A stretch of 64,000 nt of DNA, taken from positions 5,331,501 to 5,395,500 of the forward strand of contig NC_009523.1 in the NCBI RefSeq assembly GCF_000016665.1, read 5' to 3'. Numbering within the stretch: position 1 is the stretch's first letter; the number at the start of each line of letters is the position of its first letter. A program made the position numbers and the translations under genes. This document shows, one piece after another, positions 17,382-25,158 of this stretch. The notes below the pieces were generated by a model. That model did not search any database and was not told the DNA's origin. It saw only the letters and a program-made list of their open reading frames with translations. Source of the stretch: Roseiflexus sp. RS-1. Its GTDB lineage: Bacteria; Chloroflexota; Chloroflexia; Chloroflexales; Roseiflexaceae.

Positions 17382-18547
17382 ACCGGTTCGCCTCGCAGAC
17401 GGTAAAAGATACGCTCTTCGGTCAGCGCCACGCAATTGATGTCGAACAATTCCTGGACGATGGCCCGTCCCCTGCGTCCCATCGCGCGTCGCGCAGCAGC
17501 AGGCAGGGTCAGGGTATGCAGCAACGCATCCGCCAGCGCTCCCGGATCACGCGGCGGAATCAGGTAGCCGGTTTCACCGTCGCGCACCACGTCGGGCAAC
17601 CCGCCGACGGCGCTGGCAACCACCGGTCGCTCCATCAGCAACGGTTCGACCGCGCCGCCGACATTCTCCGAGAGCGATGGCACGGCCGCCACATCACTCG
17701 CCGCAAGGATCGCCGGAATATCGGTGCGTTTTCCGGTAAAGATGACATGGCGATCAACACCATGATCGTGCGCCAGTTGCTTCAAACGCGCCTCATATGC
17801 GCCTCGTGCAGCGCCTTCCGGTTCCGCGCCGACGATCAGGAAGCGTGTCTCCGGCAGACGCGCCACTACGTCGCGCGCCGCCCGGATCAGCACCTCGTGC
17901 CCCTTGATGCCATAGTGCGGGTCGAAGCGCCGAATGGGAGGAATCAGATGCGCGACCAGCGTCACAACCGGCGCTGTGGAAGGGATGCCGAACTCGTGAC
18001 GGATGCCTCCCCCATCCAGCGATGGATCAAACCGTTCGAGCGGAAAACCGTAGTAACTCAACATCACCGGCGTGCGCATAAGCGGCACCCGCCGATAGTA
18101 GCGCACCAGCGCGCGGCTCGACGCCAGGATCGCGCTGTCCATCCAGGCGGTGCTGTACTCTGCGATGCGATAATAGGGCAGTTCCAGATCCCACAGGCTC
18201 GGCGGCTTGAACAGGCGCACCGGCACGCCTGCCAGCCGCGCCGCCAGCCGCGCCCACAGGCTGATCGGCAGCGCATAGGACACCACTACATCCGGGCGCT
18301 GCCGCCGAAACAGGCGGTAGAGCGCGTTGACGGCGCCTGCTATGGAACCGGTTTCTGTCAGGCGGAGTGGCGCCTTCCAGCCATGCACCTCCATGCCAGC
18401 CTGCCGTGCCAGGCGTTCCATCGGCGAATCGGTCGGGCATGCCATCGAGACCCGGTGACCGCGACGCGCCAGAAATTGTGGCGTATGCAACGCCCATGCG
18501 TGGGCGCCATAGCCGGTGACATACAGAATGGTCAGCGGCGCGCCCAT
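17360..18547 (-). CDS. glycosyltransferase family 4, paralogue A
   Basis: The 395-residue GT-B enzyme has LYVTGYGAHAWALHTPQFLARRGHRV at the acceptor domain and the donor motif VPSLSENVGGAVEPLLMERPVVAS. It is a clear paralogue of the gene just upstream: the last 110 or so residues before the C-terminus are almost identical, and about 290 bases of DNA (17435-17725 against 18630-18915) match at roughly 90 percent by eye, while the N-terminal halves differ more. That uneven similarity points to a tandem duplication with later gene conversion or diversifying selection on the acceptor domain. It overlaps the start of the GT2 gene and the end of paralogue B by a few bases. Confidence 0.91.
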   Translation of the reverse strand: MGAPLTILYVTGYGAHAWALHTPQFLARRGHRVSMACPTDSPMERLARQAGMEVHGWKAPLRLTETGSIAGAVNALYRLFRRQRPDVVVSYALPISLWARLAARLAGVPVRLFKPPSLWDLELPYYRIAEYSTAWMDSAILASSRALVRYYRRVPLMRTPVMLSYYGFPLERFDPSLDGGGIRHEFGIPSTAPVVTLVAHLIPPIRRFDPHYGIKGHEVLIRAARDVVARLPETRFLIVGAEPEGAARGAYEARLKQLAHDHGVDRHVIFTGKRTDIPAILAASDVAAVPSLSENVGGAVEPLLMERPVVASAVGGLPDVVRDGETGYLIPPRDPGALADALLHTLTLPAAARRAMGRRGRAIVQELFDINCVALTEERIFYRLRGEPVCATSAL

Positions 18548-19752
18548 CGCAGACCTCTCATTGCAGGAGCACTCAACAGTTCCTCGTACAGGTGCATGGT
18601 TTGCCCGACGGTTTTGTTCAGGTCGAACAACTCCTGGACAATTGCCCGTCCCCTGCGCCCCATCGCGCGCCGCGCAGTGGCAGGCAGGGTCAGGGTATGC
18701 AGCAGCGCACCCGCCAGCGCCTGTGGGTCGCGTGGCGGAACCAGGCAGCCGGTTTCACCGTTGCGCACCACGTCGGGCAACCCACCGACGGCGCTGGCAA
18801 CCACCGGTCGCTCCATCAGCAACGGTTCGACCGCGCCGCCGACATTCTCCGAAAGCGATGGCACGGCCGCCACGTCGCTCGCCGCCAGGATCGCCGGAAT
18901 ATCGGTGCGTTTCCCGGCAAATAGCACCGTCTGCTGGAGATCCAGGTCGGCAACCATCCGGTACAACTTCTGTTTGTAATTCTCCGCCTCACCCGGCGCC
19001 AGCGCATCGCCGACGATCAGGAAGCGCACATCGGGCAGTGACGCGCGCATGTGCGCTGCCGCCTCGATCAGGATTTCGTGCCCTTTCAGCCCGATCCCGT
19101 CGAAGACATTCAGCCCGCGCAACGAACGCTCCTTCATGGGAGAGTACATATAGGCAATCATCGTCACCAGCGGCGCATCTGGTGCAATGCCGAACTCGCG
19201 CCGGATCGGAGCGCCGTCAAGCGTTGGATCGAACGGGTCGAACGGAAAGCCGTAGTAGATCAGGCGGATCCGTCCGCGCATCACGCCGCATGCCTCATAG
19301 ATGCGCCGGGTTGCGGTGCTGGCTGCGATAATTGCACTGTCGAGCGGCGCCAGCGCCATCTCGATCCGCCGCGACACAGGAATTTCGAGCGGCAACGGAC
19401 CAGGCCACTGGGTCAGGCGCACCGGAACACCCGCCACACGCGCTGCCAGACGCCCCCACACATTGGTCGGCGCCAGGTGGTTGTGCACGACATCGATCCG
19501 CTCACGGCGCAACCAGGACGCCACACGCGCGATATACGCCGCAGCGCTGCGCGCATGCCGGATGCGGCGCGGAAACGGTTCGATCCGCGTCGGTATGCCG
19601 GCTGCACGCGCCCGTTCCGGCAGCGGACCTTCTTCCGGGCAGATGAGGAAGACATTGTGCCCGGCGTCGCGCAGCAGGCAGAGTGGATGGAACGCCCATC
19701 CACCGGCAAAGGCGCTTCCAACGATATGGACGATTCGTAATGACCGGGACAT
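18532..19752 (-). CDS. glycosyltransferase family 4, paralogue B
   Basis: This 406-residue GT-B enzyme is the sister of paralogue A. The acceptor domain differs (IVHIVGSAFAGGWAFHPLCLLRDAGHNV, DVVHNHLAPTNVWGRLAARVAG), whereas GKRTDIPAILAASDVAAVPS and the rest of the donor domain are the same in both. Family knowledge: the C-terminal domain of GT4 proteins binds the nucleotide sugar and the N-terminal one the acceptor, so the two enzymes may use the same donor on different acceptors. The start is the ATG that directly follows the polymerase gene stop. Confidence 0.91.
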   Translation of the reverse strand: MSRSLRIVHIVGSAFAGGWAFHPLCLLRDAGHNVFLICPEEGPLPERARAAGIPTRIEPFPRRIRHARSAAAYIARVASWLRRERIDVVHNHLAPTNVWGRLAARVAGVPVRLTQWPGPLPLEIPVSRRIEMALAPLDSAIIAASTATRRIYEACGVMRGRIRLIYYGFPFDPFDPTLDGAPIRREFGIAPDAPLVTMIAYMYSPMKERSLRGLNVFDGIGLKGHEILIEAAAHMRASLPDVRFLIVGDALAPGEAENYKQKLYRMVADLDLQQTVLFAGKRTDIPAILAASDVAAVPSLSENVGGAVEPLLMERPVVASAVGGLPDVVRNGETGCLVPPRDPQALAGALLHTLTLPATARRAMGRRGRAIVQELFDLNKTVGQTMHLYEELLSAPAMRGLRWARR

Positions 19753-21108
19753 TCACTGCTCACTTTCCTGCCTGACCAGGCATGCCAGGATCAGCACAAA
19801 TACGAACGAAAGAACAGGATCGAACAGCGGTTCGCCAAACAACGATGCTATCACGACCGCCAGCACTGCTGCCTGCACCAACCGCGCCAGATGAACCTGA
19901 CGGGCAATGAGTGCGCGTGTGCGTTGCCACGCAGCGAGAAAAACGCTCACGCTCAATACGCCACCGCCGAAGCCAAGCATTGCAAATGCGCTCAGAATAT
20001 AGTTGTGAGCGTATGCGAGGTCATACACTGCCTGCCCGGCGGCTGCCGGCGCCTGACCGGTGCGCACCAGGTAGTCGCTGAACTTCCCCCAACCAATGCC
20101 CGTCAGCGGCGCCGAGAGAAAAGCGTTGATCGCAGCAATCCACAACTCGATGCGCGCTTCCGCCGATGGATCGAACCCGCGTATCGGCGACCAGGTCATT
20201 TCAAGGCGCGCCCACACTGCTTCAGGCAAGCCGAACAGCACGAAAGCGCCTATTGCACCGATGGCGAGCCACAGGGCAGAGGAGCGTCCCCGGTACAGCA
20301 GCAGCGTGGCAGCGATCAACGCCATATATGAAGAGCGACTGAACGAGAACAGGATGGCAGCCAGTACCACGGCGAGCAATGGCGCCTTGATCGCCCAACC
20401 TCCTCTGGTGCGCCATCCGATCAGGAGTATCCATCCGATGACCCACAATAGTCCGAGCGAGTTCTTCAGGCTCCCGATAATGGTGTAGGTATCGATCCAG
20501 GCATCGCGCCCCTGAAGCCCTTCGGTCAGCGTGCGCGAATTGAGCAGAAACGCGGCAGCCGTGATGATTGCGCCGGTTGTGATCCCGGCGAGCAGCACGT
20601 GTGCCTGTTTCCCTGTGATCCGTGGTGCCGCCATCCCGAACCAGAGATAGGGGAGCATCCCAATGGTGGCAACAATGAAGCGGCGCAGACTTAATCCTTC
20701 GCTGAAAAGCTCGCGCTCAGCCAGCACAACGATCACGCCCCAGGCGATAACGAGAATCGCCAGTCGCCAGTCCCAGCGCTTCGCTTCCGGTTGATGGACG
20801 ATCTGATGCGCTGCGTGGATGAATGCCACGCCGTAGAGCGCCAGGATCGCCTGGCTGAAGAGCGCACTGCGCATATCGATCAGGTACAGGAGTGGCGCCG
20901 CAGCGCCGAGCACGAAGAGAGCACTGCTGTCGCTGCGCAACACCAGGAACACCCATACCGCGACGCTCAGCAACAACAGCAGCAGCACTGGCTGTGTCGC
21001 TGCCAGCACCCCGACCAGTGGTGCGACAGTCAATCCGATCAGCAACGCCGATCCTGTCCGGATAGTTTCAGGCGCGACGAGCGCGGATAACCTGTTCATA
21101 GAGAGCAT
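19753..21108 (-). CDS. O-antigen ligase/polymerase-like membrane protein (Wzy type)
   Basis: The protein has about 450 residues and eleven or more hydrophobic helices with a loop of about 60 residues in the second half (ARLEMTWSPIRGFDPSAEARIELW then LTGIGWGKFSDYL), the arrangement typical of the WaaL/Wzy superfamily. Its place between the flippase and the glycosyltransferases supports a polymerase role in joining repeat units outside the membrane. Several starts (GTG, two ATGs within 25 bases) are possible; I take the first ATG. All of them overlap the end of the flippase gene. Confidence 0.85.
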   Translation of the reverse strand: MLSMNRLSALVAPETIRTGSALLIGLTVAPLVGVLAATQPVLLLLLLSVAVWVFLVLRSDSSALFVLGAAAPLLYLIDMRSALFSQAILALYGVAFIHAAHQIVHQPEAKRWDWRLAILVIAWGVIVVLAERELFSEGLSLRRFIVATIGMLPYLWFGMAAPRITGKQAHVLLAGITTGAIITAAAFLLNSRTLTEGLQGRDAWIDTYTIIGSLKNSLGLLWVIGWILLIGWRTRGGWAIKAPLLAVVLAAILFSFSRSSYMALIAATLLLYRGRSSALWLAIGAIGAFVLFGLPEAVWARLEMTWSPIRGFDPSAEARIELWIAAINAFLSAPLTGIGWGKFSDYLVRTGQAPAAAGQAVYDLAYAHNYILSAFAMLGFGGGVLSVSVFLAAWQRTRALIARQVHLARLVQAAVLAVVIASLFGEPLFDPVLSFVFVLILACLVRQESEQ

Positions 21109-22390
21109 GAATCTTTCGTTCACTCTTCGCCCAATCCGTTGCCTGAAACACCAGTGATGCGCGCCAGTTCAGCCCACTGGCACGACAAAAGCGGGCTATG
21201 ATGAACAGCGACGTCACTGCGCGCGCGATACCGGTCGCCACTGCTGCGCCGACTGCACCGGCGAAGGGCACAAGTGCCAGTGAACCGGCGATCACAACGC
21301 CGCACCCGATCCAGGCGGCGGTTGCTGGCGTTTCCGGTTGTTCAGAGGCATTGAAATAGATCGACAGGATCATGCCAGGTGTGCCAAGCGCAGCGCCAAT
21401 GCAGAGCAGCAGCGCCACCGGTGCAGCCGGACGGAATGCCTCACCAAATCCAACCGGCACGACCAGAAACGCACCACCTCCGATCATTAGCGCCAGCGCC
21501 AGCGCCCCGGCAAAGGCGTAGCGCGCTGTGGCAGCGACGCGCACAGCGATCAATGCAGGATGCTGTCCTGCCAGACGCGGCAGCAGGATGTTGGTCAGCG
21601 TGTTGGGCATCATCAACGCCACATCCGCAAAAACGACCGCTATCGAGTAGATGCCAGCCTGCGCGATAGGCGCGAAGCTCCCCAACACGAGCAGACTGCT
21701 GCGCAGAAACAACAATCCGGCGAGGTTGCCGCGGAACGATTGCAATGCGTAGCGCATAAACGCCGGAAGCTCCGGTGCGCGACATTCGGCGGCGCCAGCG
21801 CGCTGCACAGCAGCAACGAACATCATCAGCGTCGTAAGTTGTATACCGATCACAACCGCCGTGATCGCTTCAAATGTCTCAATATGCAGCAAAAAACATA
21901 CTGTAAGCGCAAAGGTATAGAGAATCGCTGAAGCAACATTGACGTTGTTTATTGACCGGATATGGTTTAATCCAGCCAGAATAGCATTGAATATCGACGT
22001 AAGAATAAAAATCGGCGCTAACAGTGCAATTGCCAGGATGATCTTCAGATCTGCCGATGCCAGGGGCATGAATGCAATTGCTGCACCGACCGGCGCTCCT
22101 GCGAGGATGACGAGACCGACAGCATAGATCAGACCGGTGCGCATCAGCCACAGCGCATGGCTCGCGGCGCGCGCGACAAAGTAGATCGCGGCGCTATCCG
22201 AGCCGAAGAGCGCCACCCCGCCGATCAGCGCCGACCAGGCGAGCGCGGTTGCAAGCAGACCTTTGCTTTCAGGACCGAGCAGGCGCGCCTGCAGAATTGC
22301 CGCGATCACCAGGCATCCCAGTGCGATCAGACGCATGGCGTAGGTCTCAGTCACGAGACGCGCAACTCCTGGTTGTGGTCGGTGCGCCAT
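21068..22390 (-). CDS. polysaccharide flippase (Wzx/MOP superfamily)
   Basis: This 440-residue membrane protein has about twelve to fourteen helices and the general look of MOP-family lipid flippases: ILQARLLGPESKGLLATALAW near the N-terminus and ADVALMMPNTLTNILLPRLAG in the middle. It should move the lipid-linked repeat unit across the membrane. I take the ATG behind AGGGGAAAG rather than the GTG seven codons upstream. Its stop lies inside the start of the polymerase gene and its start follows the kinase gene by 17 bases, so the operon is continuous. Confidence 0.87.
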   Translation of the reverse strand: MAHRPQPGVARLVTETYAMRLIALGCLVIAAILQARLLGPESKGLLATALAWSALIGGVALFGSDSAAIYFVARAASHALWLMRTGLIYAVGLVILAGAPVGAAIAFMPLASADLKIILAIALLAPIFILTSIFNAILAGLNHIRSINNVNVASAILYTFALTVCFLLHIETFEAITAVVIGIQLTTLMMFVAAVQRAGAAECRAPELPAFMRYALQSFRGNLAGLLFLRSSLLVLGSFAPIAQAGIYSIAVVFADVALMMPNTLTNILLPRLAGQHPALIAVRVAATARYAFAGALALALMIGGGAFLVVPVGFGEAFRPAAPVALLLCIGAALGTPGMILSIYFNASEQPETPATAAWIGCGVVIAGSLALVPFAGAVGAAVATGIARAVTSLFIIARFCRASGLNWRASLVFQATDWAKSERKIHALYEQVIRARRA

Positions 22391-22407
22391 TGTGCGCTTC
22401 TTTCCCC

Positions 22408-24225
22408 TCACTGATGAGGCGCCCTGCCATTCCGCCGCTCGTCCAGGCCCTGCACCGCAGTCGTGGCGGTCACTGCCGGTTGTGCGTCGGGGTGCGTGGT
22501 CATATCCGGCGCGCGCCGGTGAACTGTTGCCTCCACCACGTCCGGTGCGCCATAGAGCGTCTGCCCGCTGCCGCTCATGACCGTATCCAATGTATCGACA
22601 ACTCCTGGAACGGCATTGCGACGTCGTCGCCGTTTGAACAGCCGGCTCAACACCCCGCGACGACTGCGCTTCCGGTTCTGTCCGTAGTAGTAGTAGTAAT
22701 GGTCATACCCGCCCTGTTCTTTCGTCACCCGGTTCAGGACGACCCCCTGCGGCTCGACGCCCGCCTGAAGCAACTGATCACAGGCGCGGCGCAACTGACT
22801 GGTGCGCGTGGCTCCAGCCAGCACCACCAGCAGCGTGGCATCGCAGATATGCGCCAGCGGTATCGCATCCGCCACGGCAAGAATGGGAGGGCTGTCGAAC
22901 ACCACGACATCCGCCATGCGTTTGAGTTCATCGATCAGGTCGAGCATCTTCTTCGAACTGACCATCACCGCCGGATCGGAGGGAACTGGACCACTCGGCA
23001 GCACCAGCAGATTCTCCAGACCGGTGGCGATCATGTGGTTGTAGAGGCTATCCGACGGATCGCGCACCAGCGCCGTCGTCACGCCGCGCAGATTGGCGTG
23101 GCGGAAAAAGCGGTGCAATGATGGACGCCGCAGGTCGGTATCCACCAGGATGACGCGCTTACCGGAGCGCGCAATCGCCAGCGCCAGGTTCGCCGCAGTC
23201 GTGCTCTTCCCTTCCCCAGGACTGCTGCTGGTCACGAGCAGCGTATGCAGCGGCTTCTCAAATCTGGCGATCTCCAGTTTGACGCGCAACATCTGGTACG
23301 CCTCGGCGACCTGCGAGAACGGATCCCTCAGCATCACCAGTTTGTCTGACGGCTCCGCGCCGTCAATCCGCCCGATGGCTGCCAGCATGCCAACGTGAGT
23401 AGCGGCAGTCACGTCTTCGGCGGAACTGACCCGATCACTGAGATATTCAATCAGCAGCGCCAATCCAACCGCCAGCAACAGACCGGCGACAGCCGCCATG
23501 GCAGTGTTCGTCACGATCCGTGGGCGCACGGGGGTAGTCACGGGAACGGCGGTTTCCACCACATTGACGCTGTTGGTCAACTGCGCTTCGGCAAGCCGTA
23601 CCTCTTCCAGGCTACGCAGCACGGTGGCATAACTGCTGCGATACTGCACCAGCGCCTCCTCCAGGCGCGCCCGGCGCGTTGGGTCGTCGATACCGCGCAG
23701 GACGGCGATTTCCGCCTGCGTTGCATCGATATCCGCCTGAAGTTTGGCGATCTCGTTCATCAGGCTGCGTTTCGACTCGGCGAACCGTTCGGACTGCAAC
23801 TCACGGTTTTGCTCACTGAAGACGGCGACGATCCGGTTGGCAATATCAGCCGCCCGCTGCGGATCAATGTCTTCGACGGTCACGACGATCAGTTGCGTGT
23901 CGCGGATCGGGCGCACGCGAACACGCTCGGCAAGCAACGATGGGGCAATCGAGAGGTTCAGTTCGCGCACAACATCTTCAAGCACCGGACGTTTCACCAG
24001 CAATTCAGCGTAGGTGCGCGCCAGACGCTCTGCGGTCAGCACTGCCTGATAGTCGGGTGACGAACTGCCAGCCGGCGCCTGATTGATCAGCAGGGTGGTC
24101 GAAGCTTCATAGATCGGTGTCATCTGGCGACTGACCAGGTATGCTGCGCCGCCAGCGATCAGCGTCATCAACAGCATGAGCCAGAGCCAGCGCCAGAAGA
24201 GAGTCAGGTAACGTTGCAGGGTCAT
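22408..24225 (-). CDS. polysaccharide co-polymerase with cytoplasmic BY-kinase (Wzc-like)
   Basis: The 605-residue protein fuses a Wzz chain-length domain and a bacterial tyrosine kinase. Helix 1 is at about 13-35 and helix 2 at about 238-264, with a coiled extracellular region between. Kinase motifs are Walker A SPGEGKSTTAANLA (about 330), Walker A' VILVDTDLRRP (about 357) and Walker B VVVFDSPPIL (about 440). A run of five tyrosines lies at about 507-511. It controls chain length and assembly of the polysaccharide by cycles of autophosphorylation. Unusually, some 90 residues follow the tyrosine cluster, including the basic block RLFKRRRRRN. It is the first gene of the ten-gene exopolysaccharide operon; the ATG is preceded by a weak ribosome site. 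Confidence 0.94.
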   Translation of the reverse strand: MTLQRYLTLFWRWLWLMLLMTLIAGGAAYLVSRQMTPIYEASTTLLINQAPAGSSSPDYQAVLTAERLARTYAELLVKRPVLEDVVRELNLSIAPSLLAERVRVRPIRDTQLIVVTVEDIDPQRAADIANRIVAVFSEQNRELQSERFAESKRSLMNEIAKLQADIDATQAEIAVLRGIDDPTRRARLEEALVQYRSSYATVLRSLEEVRLAEAQLTNSVNVVETAVPVTTPVRPRIVTNTAMAAVAGLLLAVGLALLIEYLSDRVSSAEDVTAATHVGMLAAIGRIDGAEPSDKLVMLRDPFSQVAEAYQMLRVKLEIARFEKPLHTLLVTSSSPGEGKSTTAANLALAIARSGKRVILVDTDLRRPSLHRFFRHANLRGVTTALVRDPSDSLYNHMIATGLENLLVLPSGPVPSDPAVMVSSKKMLDLIDELKRMADVVVFDSPPILAVADAIPLAHICDATLLVVLAGATRTSQLRRACDQLLQAGVEPQGVVLNRVTKEQGGYDHYYYYYGQNRKRSRRGVLSRLFKRRRRRNAVPGVVDTLDTVMSGSGQTLYGAPDVVEATVHRRAPDMTTHPDAQPAVTATTAVQGLDERRNGRAPHQ

Positions 24226-24422
24226 ACAATGCTCACTTTTCACACAACTGGCGGAAGGTCTCCGCTCGCTTCGACTGTAGCATCACCGGCGCGCAACAGC
24301 GTCTGCCTGTTGGGCAATCGCGCCTATGCCGGGTGGCATATCTTGCCGGGCGGCGTTCCTGTGTCGCACGACAGGAGGAAGCGACGTGCGGGGCGAGGAC
24401 CCTGACACAATGCCTTCAATGG

Positions 24423-24908
24423 TCAACGATATTTCGGAGAAAACATCGGTCGCGCCGGATCGGAGACTGCCAGTCGCTGCAGGGCGCGGGTGGCGAACCC
24501 CGCATCGAACAACACTTCTCCGGCGAGGATGCGTTGCAGCGCGCCGACAAGATCGTGGGGGGCGGCAGCAGCGGGCAGATAGCCGGTCACTCCGATCCGC
24601 AGCGCTTCGAGAAGGCAGGGGGGATCGTCAATATCCGAAATAATGACGACAGCGATGCCGGGGAGAACGCGAAGCGCCTGACGAGCGACGGTCAGCCCGC
24701 TCAAGCGCCGGAGCGGAATGTCGAGCAGCGCCAGGTCGAAGCGTCGATGCCGCACATAGTCGAGCGCAACACGCCCATCGTCAGTCTCGGCGACCAGCAC
24801 AGTCTGGGGGAAGCATTCCAGCAACGAACGGAACAGTGCGCGCCTTTCGGCTGCTGCCGCGGCAAGCGTGCGCACGCGACCTGGCGTCGGCACTCCTGAG
24901 CAATCCAT
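24423..24908 (-). CDS. degenerate response-regulator receiver domain, no output domain
   Basis: The 161-residue protein aligns along its length with NarL-type receiver domains: ERRALFRSLLECFPQ, the aspartate in FDLALLDIPLRRLSGL (residue 63), VVIISDIDD and GVTGYLPA. The acidic pair that binds magnesium is replaced by alanines in RTLAAAAAERRA, and the invariant lysine after GYL is replaced by alanine (PAAAAP). The output helix-turn-helix is missing. It therefore probably works as a pseudo-receiver, by binding another protein rather than by phosphorylation. The start is the ATG behind AAGGAA. It lies just upstream of the exopolysaccharide operon, on the same strand, with a 200-base gap. Confidence 0.7.
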   Translation of the reverse strand: MDCSGVPTPGRVRTLAAAAAERRALFRSLLECFPQTVLVAETDDGRVALDYVRHRRFDLALLDIPLRRLSGLTVARQALRVLPGIAVVIISDIDDPPCLLEALRIGVTGYLPAAAAPHDLVGALQRILAGEVLFDAGFATRALQRLAVSDPARPMFSPKYR

Positions 24909-25158
24909 AGGCGGTTCCTTGCAACTCGCTCGATCTTCAGCGCTGAGTTCATCGTAGCGAAGCAACTGCCAGGGCGCGTCTGCCGGTTGGCTATTTGTCG
25001 CCTATGCCGTGCGGCGGAGTTATGTGATGAAGGCAGATGGACGAGGGCATTATTCCCCTCGTCCATCCGCCTGTTATTTCAGGGAGTTCCAGATATTCTG
25101 TCACCCTCCTGCAGGGCTCAGCGTCTTGCGATGGGGCGCCAGAACGATGGCACGTTCC
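24909..25158. other. intergenic region with one hairpin
   Basis: This gap of 250 bases lies between the end of the PMP-repeat gene and the pseudo-receiver gene. Apart from the stem-loop at 25036-25067 I see no gene or RNA in it. Confidence 0.5.
25036..25067 (-). terminator. stem-loop downstream of the PMP-repeat gene
   Basis: GATGGACGAGGG (25036-25047) pairs perfectly with CCCTCGTCCATC (25056-25067) around an 8-base loop. It lies 92 bases after the stop codon. There is no T tract on the minus strand, so termination is plausible but unproven. Confidence 0.5.
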
